From contig OZ243958.1 of the NCBI GenBank assembly GCA_965214495.1, positions 1,860,001-1,924,000 of the forward strand: a stretch of DNA of 64,000 bases, written 5' to 3'. This stretch comes from JANQOH01 sp965214495 (GTDB lineage Bacteria > Pseudomonadota > Alphaproteobacteria > UBA7887). This document shows positions 23,492-31,210 of this stretch, piece by piece. Position 1 is the stretch's first letter, and every line of letters starts with the position of its first letter. Made by a program: the position numbers and the translations under genes. The notes under the pieces are model-generated. The model saw only the letters and a program-made list of their open reading frames with translations. It was not told the origin of the DNA and did not search any database.

Positions 23492-23620
23492 CTACGGGTG
23501 CGCGGGTTGGCGCCATACATAGACGGCGGCGATGTCCGCCCGCAGCCAAGCGAACAGGGCGACGGTCAGCGCCGCCAGCGCGGCGAAGCCGCCAAGCGTG
23601 ATCCGGTCACGGGTGTTCAT
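23492..23620 (-). pseudogene. Truncated coiled-coil gene, island family (copy D)
   Basis: ATG at 23620 opens a frame identical to the family N-terminus through the membrane helix (ITLGGFAALAALTVALFAWL, RADIAAV). At about 23517 it runs into a RAYT-type palindrome pair (23408-23494) and stops at a TAG supplied by the repeat. Only 42 codons remain, so the coiled coil is lost. Ribosome-binding site and promoter are intact, so a short membrane peptide may still be made. Confidence 0.82.
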
Positions 23621-23877
23621 GGCCGCGCCGCCATCCGTTTCGCCGCATCATAGCTTGAACGCCGGGCGCCCGAAACCCGTTCACGATAGCCGGTGCGCGG
23701 GCGTCTCGCCCGCATCCGCCCTCGCGGTCACGCCTGAGAGGCGCCGGTAGCCGCCCTGCGCGCCAGACAAGCATGCGGGCGGGACGCCCGCGCACCGGCC
23801 TCGATCCTGTTATGGAAGGATTCGAGGGAGTCGGGCGTCAGCAATTCCGGTACAGGCGCGTCTTCGGTGCGCGGGCG
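23621..23877. repeat. 257-bp intergenic cassette duplicated at 24244-24500
   Basis: The two blocks are almost identical. From right to left on the minus strand they hold the tail downstream of one gene, the 105-bp inverted-repeat REP pair (23692-23796; 24315-24419), and the promoter (TATGAT at 23652-23647; 24275-24270). Together with the following gene each forms a ~620-650-bp tandem duplication unit. No other gene was found in them. Confidence 0.88.
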
Positions 23878-24243
23878 TCATTCCGCCGTTTCGCCGGAGG
23901 GCGGCGCGTCGCGCGTCGTCGCCACATCGACGATGGTCAGCACAGCGGACAACTCGCCTTCCAGACGCGCCATGCGCTCGCGAAGGTCGATCTGGCCGTT
24001 CTCGAGCTGCTCCATCCGCGCATCCAGGCGCTCGATGTCGGCGCCCAGGCGCTCCTCGACGGCGGCGATGTCGGCGCCCAAGCCCTCCTCGACGGCAGCG
24101 ATGTCGGCGCCCAGGCGCTCCTCTACGGCGCCGAGGCGCTCGTCGACGGCGGCGATGTCCGCCCGCAGCCAGGCGAACAGGGCGACGGTCAGCGCCGCCA
24201 GCGCGACGAAGCCGCCAAGCGTGATCCGGTCATGGGTGTTCAT
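23878..24243 (-). CDS. Membrane-anchored coiled-coil protein, island family (copy E)
   Basis: 121 residues from ATG at 24243. Same membrane helix as the other copies (LGGFVALAALTVALFAWL). The coiled coil is lengthened by 36 residues relative to A/C: a heptad AVEERLG, then 11-residue units ADIAAVEEGLG and ADIAAVEERLG, and ADIERLD before ARMEQLENGQIDLRERMARL. Mixed 7- and 11-residue insertions keep a coiled-coil phase. It is preceded by the shared promoter and the 105-bp REP pair. Confidence 0.75.
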   Translation of the reverse strand: MNTHDRITLGGFVALAALTVALFAWLRADIAAVDERLGAVEERLGADIAAVEEGLGADIAAVEERLGADIERLDARMEQLENGQIDLRERMARLEGELSAVLTIVDVATTRDAPPSGETAE

Positions 24244-24269
24244 GGCCGCGCCTCCGTCCGTTTCGCCGC

Positions 24270-24298
24270 ATCATAGCTTGAACGCCGGGCGCCCGAAA
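24270..24298 (-). promoter_or_regulatory. Shared island promoter, copy E
   Basis: TTTCGG (24298-24293), 17-bp spacer, TATGAT (24275-24270) on the minus strand, then GGAGG or a close variant and ATG at 24243. Copy F has a diverged -10 (TACGAT) at the corresponding place. Confidence 0.5.
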
Positions 24299-24500
24299 CC
24301 CGTTCACGATAGCCGGTGCGCGGGCGTCTCGCCCGCATCCGCCCTCGCGGTCACGCCTGAGAGGCGCCGGTAGCCGCCCCTCGCGCCAGACAAGCATGCG
24401 GGCGGGACGCCCGCGCACCTGCCTCGATCCTGTTATGGAAGGATTCGAGGGAGTCGGGCGTCAGCAGTTCCGGTACAGGCGCGTCTTCGGTGCGCGGGCG

Positions 24501-24899
24501 TCATTCCGCCGTTTCGCCGGAGGGCGGCGCGTCGCGCGTCGTCGCCACATCGACGATGGTCAGCACAGCGGACAACTCGCCTTCCAGACGCGCCATGCGC
24601 TCGCGAAGGTCGATCTGGCCGTTCTCGAGCTGCTCCATCCGCGCATCCAAGCGCTCGATGTCGGCGCCCAGGCGCTCCTCGACGGCGGCGATGTCGGCGC
24701 CCAAGCCCTCCTCGACGGCGGCGATGTCGGCGCCCAAGCCCTCCTCGACGGCAGCGATGTCGGCGCCCAGGCGCTCCTCTACGGCGCCGAGGCGCTCGTC
24801 GACGGCGGCGATGTCCGCCCGCAGCCAGGCGAACAGGGCGACGGTCAGCGCCGCCAGCGCGACGAAGCCGCCAAGCGTGATCCGGTCATGGGTGTTCAT
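24501..24899 (-). CDS. Membrane-anchored coiled-coil protein, island family (copy F, longest form)
   Basis: 132 residues from ATG at 24899. It is identical to copy E except for one more ADIAAVEEGLG unit (33 bp), showing that repeat number changes between tandem duplicates. The C-terminal RERMARLEGELSAVLTIVDV and PPSGETAE are unchanged. It is the outermost gene of the array. Confidence 0.75.
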   Translation of the reverse strand: MNTHDRITLGGFVALAALTVALFAWLRADIAAVDERLGAVEERLGADIAAVEEGLGADIAAVEEGLGADIAAVEERLGADIERLDARMEQLENGQIDLRERMARLEGELSAVLTIVDVATTRDAPPSGETAE

Positions 24900-25082
24900 G
24901 GCCGCGCCTCCATCCGTTTCGCCGTATCGTATCTTGAACGCCGGGTCCCCGAAACCCGTTCACGATAGCCGGCGCGCGGGCGTCTCGCCCGCATCCGCTC
25001 TCGCGGTCTCACAGGGCGCCCACAAGGGGCGCCCCTACAAGGACGGGCGGGTCGGCGACGATTCGCAGGTCAAACCTGTACA

Positions 25083-25140
25083 GACGATGGTCAACACGAC
25101 GAACAAATCGCCCTCGGAGGGGCGCGGGCGATTCGCGCGC
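25083..25140 (-). pseudogene. Remnant of a coiled-coil gene copy
   Basis: GACGATGGTCAACACGACGA (25084-25103) and the following ~40 bp align with the 3' part of the family genes (GACGATGGTCAACACGGCGG at 19524). The rest of the gene is gone. It sits between a RAYT-type palindrome (25018-25040) and a half REP (25176-25192). The 24970-25339 interval otherwise holds only repeat fragments. Confidence 0.6.
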
Positions 25141-25339
25141 ATCAAACGCAACGGCCAGACCCAGCGGGCGACAAGCATGCGGGCGGGACGCCCGCACGCA
25201 CCCTCTCCGACAGGGAGTGGGCAGATTATCCCGCCCCCTGTTGCCGGAAGAACGCTCGATTCAGAACTGCCGTCTTACCCCTACTGCGCCAAATCGCCGG
25301 TTTCCGCCGTGGCAGCGGTACCCACGACGTCGGTTCCGA

Positions 25340-25504
25340 TCAAGCTGATCGCGCCGTGTCGATCTGGCCCTGGAAGGCAACGACCGCCGCGGCAATGCCG
25401 ACCGTCACCACCCCGACCAGGATTGCGTACTCAAGGGCCGACACCGCTCTGGTGTCGCACACGAAACGGACAGCCCACTGCGACAAGAGTCCGGTTCGCC
25501 TCAT
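25340..25504 (-). CDS. Flp-type pilin (short copy)
   Basis: 54 residues from ATG at 25504. The Flp signature is present: a short charged leader, then the hydrophobic helix SALEYAILVGVVTVGIAAAV with the conserved Glu five residues after the processing region. Flp pilins are cut by the TadV/CpaA prepilin peptidase (36512-36982) and assembled by the Tad system. The ribosome-binding site is weak (GGTGAG). The protein ends soon after the helix (QGQIDTARSA), shorter than its neighbour. Confidence 0.8.
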   Translation of the reverse strand: MRRTGLLSQWAVRFVCDTRAVSALEYAILVGVVTVGIAAAVVAFQGQIDTARSA

Positions 25505-25795
25505 CGCGCTCACCGAGCACAATTGCCGTCGCCGGTATCTTTGGCGTTTGCGCCCGCGACGCTATTCCGGCGCACCCTCGATTGCCTTCCGACACGCGAT
25601 CCTTCTCGCGCACCGCGCCAACAGCGACGCACCGCCCGCTGTTTCGGGGCAGCCCGACTCGCGGCACGCCGCCCGTCCTGCAACCACATGCCCGTCGCCA
25701 CCTCCGGGGCCTGTCGACACTATCGTCGATATCTACCGCCGATACGCGCGCAGACGACAGAACCGAACGCGCGATTCGCGATCGCGGTCCAATTG

Positions 25796-26017
25796 CTACG
25801 GGGTGGGGTTCGCGGCGTTCTGAATATCGGTGCCAGTGGTAACGTCGGCGCCGATACCGGCGATCGCCGCCGTGATGGTATCCTGAAACGTCACCACCGC
25901 AGCGCCAATACCCACCGTCACGACCCCGACCAGGATCGCATATTCGAGTGCCGCTACCGCTTCCGTGTCGCGCAAGAAGCGAACCGCGCGCTGCAACAAC
26001 TGTTTCACTCGCATCAT
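25796..26017 (-). CDS. Flp-type pilin (major candidate)
   Basis: 73 residues from ATG at 26017 (ATG at 26014 equivalent), preceded by a strong GAGGAGGAG. Leader MMRVKQLLQRAVRFLRDTEA, then AALEYAILVGVVTVGIGAAV and a polar tail. Its strong ribosome-binding site and normal length make it the likelier major pilin of the two. The ~270-bp stretch between the pilin genes shows no convincing gene. Confidence 0.88.
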   Translation of the reverse strand: MMRVKQLLQRAVRFLRDTEAVAALEYAILVGVVTVGIGAAVVTFQDTITAAIAGIGADVTTGTDIQNAANPTP

Positions 26018-26058
26018 CTTGTTTCTCCTCCTCAAGTTGCGGTTGCTGGCAACCAGCC

Positions 26059-26283
26059 TCAGTGACGGCCTCTCGTCGTCACGAGCCGATCCCCACCATA
26101 CGGGTTAGACACGCGCATGACAAGCAACCGACGGTCCTGGTTCAGGACATACGAGACTCCCGGTGTGCCGGCGGCGGGCGCGTCATCGAGCGCGTCCACG
26201 GTCGAACGCAGGCTCCCGGCCATGCCGGCCCGAACGGCGATAGAAGACCATGCTGTTTCCCACATCTGTCCAAACGAGGTCAC
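26059..26283 (-). CDS. Small ORF of unknown function
   Basis: 74 residues from GTG at 26283, or 68 from ATG at 26265. The text has natural-looking stretches (GVSYVLNQDRRLLVMRVSNP) and lower GC than flanking genes, and it lies on the pilin strand. There is no ribosome-binding site and no recognisable domain. It could be a chance ORF. Confidence 0.3.
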   Translation of the reverse strand: MTSFGQMWETAWSSIAVRAGMAGSLRSTVDALDDAPAAGTPGVSYVLNQDRRLLVMRVSNPYGGDRLVTTRGRH

Positions 26284-26392
26284 TGCCGGCCCGCCTTACA
26301 GAACGATCATTCCGCTGCACACGCCCCGCGGCGCACAATAGCCAACCGATCCGACGGCACGACGCGACAAGGAGACAGGCGATCAAACCCGT

Positions 26393-26692
26393 TCACGAAC
26401 GCGCGATTCCCGCCCGAATCGTCGCGGCCCCTGCGCCGGCGGTGCGTTCGATCAACACCGTGGGCGCCGCCATCGCTTCGGCGTGACGTTTCTCGGCGAG
26501 GTCGAGTTGCCGTTCGCGCACATCGTTGGCGCGAGTCATGAGACGGATGCCGTACAGAACCGTGACCACCTGTACCAAACCGACGAACACGTGCGCGTCG
26601 GCGATCCACAACGCCGCTTGGCGCGCGGCAAGTGTGGCCGTCCGGTAGGCAGCCGTGGCGTTCTCCGGTTGGCCGACCGGCGCTTCGATCAT
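26393..26692 (-). CDS. Small membrane protein of unknown function
   Basis: 99 residues from ATG at 26692. One membrane helix (ADAHVFVGLVQVVTVLYGIRL, ~31-51) is followed by a charged helix RANDVRERQLDLAEKRHAEAM. The N-terminal helix-plus-charged-tail layout is like small phage or accessory membrane proteins. It lies between the TadG-type gene and the pilins on the same strand, and a pilus role is only a positional guess. Confidence 0.5.
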   Translation of the reverse strand: MIEAPVGQPENATAAYRTATLAARQAALWIADAHVFVGLVQVVTVLYGIRLMTRANDVRERQLDLAEKRHAEAMAAPTVLIERTAGAGAATIRAGIARS

Positions 26693-26767
26693 GACGCGCT
26701 TCGCTTGCGGCGATGCATCGAAGCGGCCCGACCACGGTCGCGCTCTAAAGCCCGCGCGCCGCCACCG

Positions 26768-28345
26768 CTAATACACCCGCCGCATGACAAGCAACTGGCG
26801 GCTGATGTCGGCGAACGCCGCCGCGATCGCCTCGGGTGTGGCGTTGTTGACATAGACGTAAGTACCGTCCGGGTCGTCGGCCGCGCTGGAGCATCTCTCG
26901 AGCTCGCTGCGGAAGAAACTATACCGGCTGCCGCTCGTGTCCATCGCGGCGATGGTGAATATCGTGATCCCCGCCGCCTTCGCCGCGTCGCACGCGTTCC
27001 TGCGACGGTCGTAAACCACCTGCTGGCTGTGATGGTTGTCCTCGCCGTCGGTGAGCAGCACCAGGATCTTGCGCACTTCACGCCCCGGAGTCGACTCCAT
27101 CGGATAGGGCGAATCGTCGCTCCACATGGCACGCCACTCCGGCACCATAAGCCGGGTGCCCCATTCGACCCCGAGCGCCGAGTAGGTCGACGCACCGCCG
27201 GACCTGAGCGCGTTGATCGACGCCCGCACCGCGTTGAGGTCGTCGGAAAGCGGCATGATCGTCGGCATGTCGGATCGGCAGGGATCCTGCGCCGGCAACA
27301 CGCTTCCCGACGGTTGCGCCAACGATCCGGGCGGGAGCCAGTAGCAATATTGCTGCTGAACCTCCGGCGGCCCGGCATCCGCCCGGCACTCGTAGCCCAC
27401 CGAGTCGGTATCCGGATAGGCGACCTCGGGGGAATACCAGGTCATGGCGAACGGATCGTCGTCCGGCAGGTCGAGAACCGCGGCCGACGCGGTGTCGCGC
27501 CAGTCGACGCATCCGGTCCAGCTCCCCGACTGCGCCGGCACGGTTTCGGTCGCCGCCTGCCGCCCCGCACCGGACTCCCACCAGGCGTAGGGATAGGTGC
27601 GGTCGCTCCCATAGACCGCCCAGCCATTGTCGTCCCAACGCTGGCGTTCGGCCGCGGCGAGCCGCACCCGGTAGTGCCACGGTGCGATGCCGACCGCGAG
27701 CGGCATGCCGCTGGCGCCGGAGGCCATGACGTCAATGAGGTCGATCGCCGCCCGCTTGACGATGTCCATGCGGCTTTCGGTGAAGGCCGGGTCGGTGTAG
27801 TACCTGCCCGCGGGATCGCTGAACATCGAGGAGGTGACGTCGACGGCGAGGACGATCTCGGTCGCGGTACCAGCGGCCTCGACGCCGGCGCGCTGCTCCA
27901 TTCCCCCCTCCGGCCCCGCATAGTCGAAGAACCGGGCGGCGAACAGAGTCCCTCCGAGGTCGGCGCGCGCGACGACGCCGACCAGCCCGGCGGCGCGATT
28001 GACATCGATCTCCACCTCGAGCGTGTCGCGCGCGCGCTCGCGCGCCCCCTGGGGCAGGTTGGGCAGCATGTTGAGCAGGATGTAACGCTCGGCGACCGCC
28101 ATCAGTTCCTGGTCGACGTCGCTGTCGGACATGGTGGACGGCAGGCGCCCGAGCTCCAGAGTCGCCGCGACCGCCGCCGCGTCGGCCGCCGTCTTGAGGA
28201 TGTCGCGCTGCTTGACCAGCCACGAATGGTCGCCGATCAGCGCCACGCCGCAAACGGCCATGATCGACACCGCCACCGCGACGAACGCCGTCGCGCCGGC
28301 GCGGACGTCCGGCAGGAAGCGCCGCAGCGCGCGACACGGATTCAT
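26768..28345 (-). CDS. tadG: TadG-like pilus protein with von Willebrand A-type domain
   Basis: 525 residues from ATG at 28345, overlapping the previous stop (ATGA). The N-terminal TadE/TadG region (RAGATAFVAVAVSIMAVCGVALIGDHSWLV) anchors it in the inner membrane. A split VWA-like domain follows: the metal-site motif LAVDVTSSM (D-x-T-S-S), then a long insertion rich in Trp/Tyr with several Cys, then TIMPLSDDLNAVRASINAL and ILVLLTDGEDNH. TadG-type proteins are minor pilins or pilus-base factors. Cys in the insert may form disulphides outside the membrane. Confidence 0.88.
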   Translation of the reverse strand: MNPCRALRRFLPDVRAGATAFVAVAVSIMAVCGVALIGDHSWLVKQRDILKTAADAAAVAATLELGRLPSTMSDSDVDQELMAVAERYILLNMLPNLPQGARERARDTLEVEIDVNRAAGLVGVVARADLGGTLFAARFFDYAGPEGGMEQRAGVEAAGTATEIVLAVDVTSSMFSDPAGRYYTDPAFTESRMDIVKRAAIDLIDVMASGASGMPLAVGIAPWHYRVRLAAAERQRWDDNGWAVYGSDRTYPYAWWESGAGRQAATETVPAQSGSWTGCVDWRDTASAAVLDLPDDDPFAMTWYSPEVAYPDTDSVGYECRADAGPPEVQQQYCYWLPPGSLAQPSGSVLPAQDPCRSDMPTIMPLSDDLNAVRASINALRSGGASTYSALGVEWGTRLMVPEWRAMWSDDSPYPMESTPGREVRKILVLLTDGEDNHHSQQVVYDRRRNACDAAKAAGITIFTIAAMDTSGSRYSFFRSELERCSSAADDPDGTYVYVNNATPEAIAAAFADISRQLLVMRRVY

Positions 28346-28938
28346 GCGTCCGAGTCCTCCGCCGCCCCGACCGGCCGTTTCGGCAAGGCGTGCGCCGCAT
28401 ACAGGTCGCCGGCGACGAAACGCGCGGCGAGAACGCCCGAGAAACTCGGACGCAGGCAGATCTCGACCGCGACGACCTCCTCTCCTTCCTTCATCGCGAA
28501 GTCGTCGGGCAGGGCCGCGTTCCCGCCCGCGGCGCCGAAGTTGCCGCAATCCTGGGCCAGCGCGGTCGTCGCCGCTTCGTCGCCGAGGGCAATTTCCTCG
28601 ACCCAGTCCACCACGGCCGCGGTCGCGCCTTCGGGAAGGCTGAACGCGGTAAGCACATACACCCCGTCGGCCGGGCGGCCGAGCTCGTTGTCGACGAGGA
28701 ACCGGGCCAGCGCCTCGACCTCGGACGCGTCCGGCGCGTCCTCGCGCGACGCATAGTCCGCGATGACCGCCGCCATCCGCCCGACCGCCGCACTCGATTC
28801 GAGCCATGCATAGACGCTGAAGGCCGCAATCGCGATTCCGATGAACGCCGCCCCGCCGAGCGCGAGTTCGATCCCGGCGCTGCCGCGGGTGCGGGCGGCG
28901 AACGCGCGCGCCGCCGCCGCCAAGCGCCCGATCGTCAC
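28342..28938 (-). CDS. TadE-like minor pseudopilin
   Basis: 198 residues from GTG at 28938 (GTGA overlap). It has a TadE-type N-terminus (RTRGSAGIELALGGAAFIGIAIAAF, with the processing-region Glu) and an extracytoplasmic domain with two Cys (AQDCGNFG, VEICLRP). It lies between another TadE-like gene and the TadG-like gene, all overlapping, so the three are made together as pilus-tip or assembly factors. Confidence 0.8.
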   Translation of the reverse strand: MTIGRLAAAARAFAARTRGSAGIELALGGAAFIGIAIAAFSVYAWLESSAAVGRMAAVIADYASREDAPDASEVEALARFLVDNELGRPADGVYVLTAFSLPEGATAAVVDWVEEIALGDEAATTALAQDCGNFGAAGGNAALPDDFAMKEGEEVVAVEICLRPSFSGVLAARFVAGDLYAAHALPKRPVGAAEDSDA

Positions 28939-29507
28939 GCCCTCACCGCGCGCTCGTTGCGCGCGACCCCGATGACGATCGTCCTGATCGTTTCGCTTTC
29001 CGCAGCGTCCGTCTTGCCGTCGGTGTCCGTCCCGTCATCGGCTTCCGCCTCCGTATCGGGGACGAACCACGCCAGCGGATTCGTCCGGCTCCAGGCGATG
29101 CGCACCACCACCATGTCGCCGTTCTCGCCGCCGGGCACCGCGTCCGGCCCGCTCCGCACCGTTCCGGCAAGCATCGCCGACGGGCTCTCATAGATGTCGA
29201 CGGAGATGGTCCAGGCCTCGTCGCAGCCCTCGCCGTCCGTCAACCGGAGTTCGCGCCGGATCGCCTGGCAGGCGACCGCTTCGAGCGCCGCCGCGTTCGC
29301 CGCCGCGTCCGGCATCAGCGCGACCGCCCGCGCGGCCGTCCGCGCCGCCCGGGCCATGCGGTCTGTGCTCCACGCCGACCGCACGATCTCTATCGTCGCG
29401 GCCAGCCCGATGACCAGAACCCCGATCGCCGCTGCCGACGACAGTGCCGATGCGGCGCGCCGCTCACGCAAAAAGCGCTCCAAGCCCCCTAGCTGAGCCA
29501 CCGTCAC
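28935..29507 (-). CDS. TadE/TadF-like minor pseudopilin
   Basis: 190 residues from GTG at 29507, chosen because CGAGGGTCGG precedes it; a TTG at 29537 would add 10 residues and lacks a site. The N-terminal hydrophobic helix (AIGVLVIGLAATIEIV) is followed by a secreted domain with two Cys (AVACQAIRREL, GEGCDEAW) and an Asp/Glu-rich stretch. It is first in the pilin-accessory operon transcribed toward the Flp pilins. Confidence 0.75.
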   Translation of the reverse strand: MTVAQLGGLERFLRERRAASALSSAAAIGVLVIGLAATIEIVRSAWSTDRMARAARTAARAVALMPDAAANAAALEAVACQAIRRELRLTDGEGCDEAWTISVDIYESPSAMLAGTVRSGPDAVPGGENGDMVVVRIAWSRTNPLAWFVPDTEAEADDGTDTDGKTDAAESETIRTIVIGVARNERAVRA

Positions 29508-29537
29508 TGATTCCGACCCTCGATCATTGTCTGGCAA

Positions 29538-29902
29538 GTCGATTCATTTACATTCTGGCACCAACAATCATACATTCCAGCACCATAATCACATCACAAA
29601 CAGGTTACCAGACGGGTGCGATAATACCCAATAGAAAACTTGCTGCGCGCTTTGTTCTCTATTTGTTCGTTTGATGCGCCAGCGTCCGGCCGGAAGGCGG
29701 GCCGGCGAAACGCCGGCGCACCCGGAGAACACCCCAATGAGAACGAGCCATGAACATATGCGCACTCTTCCACCGCGGTAACTTATACCATATATTGTGC
29801 TGTGCCGTGCGGTGAAGGATGGTGCCTCGGCTTGAAGATCGTCGCGGATCGGAAACGCCGGCCCGCGCCCCGGCCGTCGGCCGGGGCGGAGAGGCGCCGC
29901 TG
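29538..29902. promoter_or_regulatory. Divergent AT-rich control region between the TadE operon and the LysR gene
   Basis: 29538-29680 is markedly AT-rich for this genome. A hairpin GCCGGCG-AAA-CGCCGGC occurs at about 29703-29719, a variant of the REP palindrome (same GCACC 3' flank). TATACCATATATTG at 29785-29798 offers a -10 and a possible LysR-type site for the rightward gene. An in-frame ATG at 29819 could start the regulator but has poor spacing to its AAGG. Confidence 0.5.
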
Positions 29903-30838
29903 ATGGCCCCGCCCGAGAAGGGCAAGCACGGCCGGGACCGGCTCCGGCAATTGCGCATCTTCTGTCAGACCGCGCTCCAGCAGAACATGTCGAAGGCGGC
30001 GGAGATCCTCAACCTCACCCAGCCCGCCGTATCGATCCATATCCATGCGCTGGAGGACGAGCTGCGGACAACCCTGTTCGAACGCCACGGCCCGCGCATC
30101 GCGCTCACCGCCGCCGGCCGCGCCCTGCTCGAACTCGCACTCCCGTTGGTCAAGGAGATGGACGGCCTGCCCGAAGCGCTCGCCGAACGGATCGGCACCC
30201 GCGTGTCCGGCACCGTCCATGTGGTCGCCGGGCTGACCGCCTCGACATCGATCCTGGTCGAACCTCTGCAGCGCTTCCGCTGCCGCTATCCCGGCGTGCA
30301 GGTCCGCGCCACCACCGGCAACGCTGGCGACAATCTGCGCATCCTCCGCGCCTGGGACGCCGATTTCGCCCTCGGCTCGATCGAAGTCGTCCCCAAGGAC
30401 CTCGAGTTTCGCGAGATCGCCTCCAGCCGCCACGTGCTCATCGTGCCCGAAGAGCATCCGTTGCGGCGCGAACCCCTGCCGTCTCCCAAGGACATCGCCG
30501 CGTGGCCCTCGATCCTGCCCAGCCCGGACACCACACTGCGGAGAGTGGCCGAACTGACCGCGCGCTATTTCGGCATCGAGTTCAACGTCGCGGTCGAGAC
30601 CAACCAGTGGGACGTGATGAAGCGCTACGTCGCGGCCGGCCTGGGGATCGCCGTCGTTCCCGAACTGTGCGTCACCCCGCAGGACAGGGTGAAGGTGATC
30701 CGCTTCCCGGACTACATCGACCGCCAACTCCGTGCGCGCCGCTACGGCGTCATCACGCGGCGCGCCGGTTCGCTGTCTCTCGCCGCGCGCGAACTCGTCG
30801 AGGAACTGCACCGCTTCGGCCGCCGCGCCGCCGCATGA
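29903..30838 (+). CDS. LysR-family transcriptional regulator
   Basis: 311 residues from ATG at 29903 (GGAGAGG eight bases before). Starting at 29819 would give 339. The N-terminal winged HTH reads LRQLRIFCQTALQQNMSKAAEILNLTQPAVSIHIHALEDEL (split: residues ~12-52). The periplasmic-binding-type effector domain shows VHVVAGLTAST, FALGSIEVVPKD, LPSPDTTLRR and GLGIAVVPEL. It is CysB/CbbR-like in form, and the effector is unknown. It is divergent from the pilus-accessory operon, which it may regulate. Confidence 0.92.
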   Translation: MAPPEKGKHGRDRLRQLRIFCQTALQQNMSKAAEILNLTQPAVSIHIHALEDELRTTLFERHGPRIALTAAGRALLELALPLVKEMDGLPEALAERIGTRVSGTVHVVAGLTASTSILVEPLQRFRCRYPGVQVRATTGNAGDNLRILRAWDADFALGSIEVVPKDLEFREIASSRHVLIVPEEHPLRREPLPSPKDIAAWPSILPSPDTTLRRVAELTARYFGIEFNVAVETNQWDVMKRYVAAGLGIAVVPELCVTPQDRVKVIRFPDYIDRQLRARRYGVITRRAGSLSLAARELVEELHRFGRRAAA

Positions 30839-31210
30839 AGCGCCGTCACTCGGCGGTTCGGGTCCGCAGATCCTGTGCGCCGTCGGGGCGCCCGAAGACG
30901 AGGCGCGGCCAGCGGCCGCGGCCGGACCGGTCCGGCAACATGCGACTCGCGAACCGGACCTTCGCACGATTTCGCGATGCGACGGGTGTGCGGCCATGGC
31001 CGGCTTGTCGCCGGCCGCGAGACAACGCAGCACCGGGCCACAACGGCAGGCAGTGTCCGTCGATCCGAAAAGCGCCCGGGGAACCTGGAGATCGACAACT
31101 GCCGTCACGCCCCCCGAACGGACCTCCGGTTGATGACGGCATCCACGGTTGTTCCGGGCATGATCGCCAGATAACTCTGCCTGAACGACTCAACGCCCGC
31201 GAGGCCCCCC
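30839..31210. other. Gene-free interval before the SIR2 gene
   Basis: 372 bp with no supported gene on either strand and no recognisable repeat family member. GC falls toward its right end, where it joins the AT-richer SIR2 gene, so it may contain the left border of an acquired segment. Confidence 0.4.

Noticed and set aside
8144..25140. Coiled-coil family as phage tail-fibre or haemolysin XhlA proteins
   Set aside because: XhlA has its membrane helix at the C-terminus, whereas these have it at the N-terminus. No tail or lysis genes accompany most copies.
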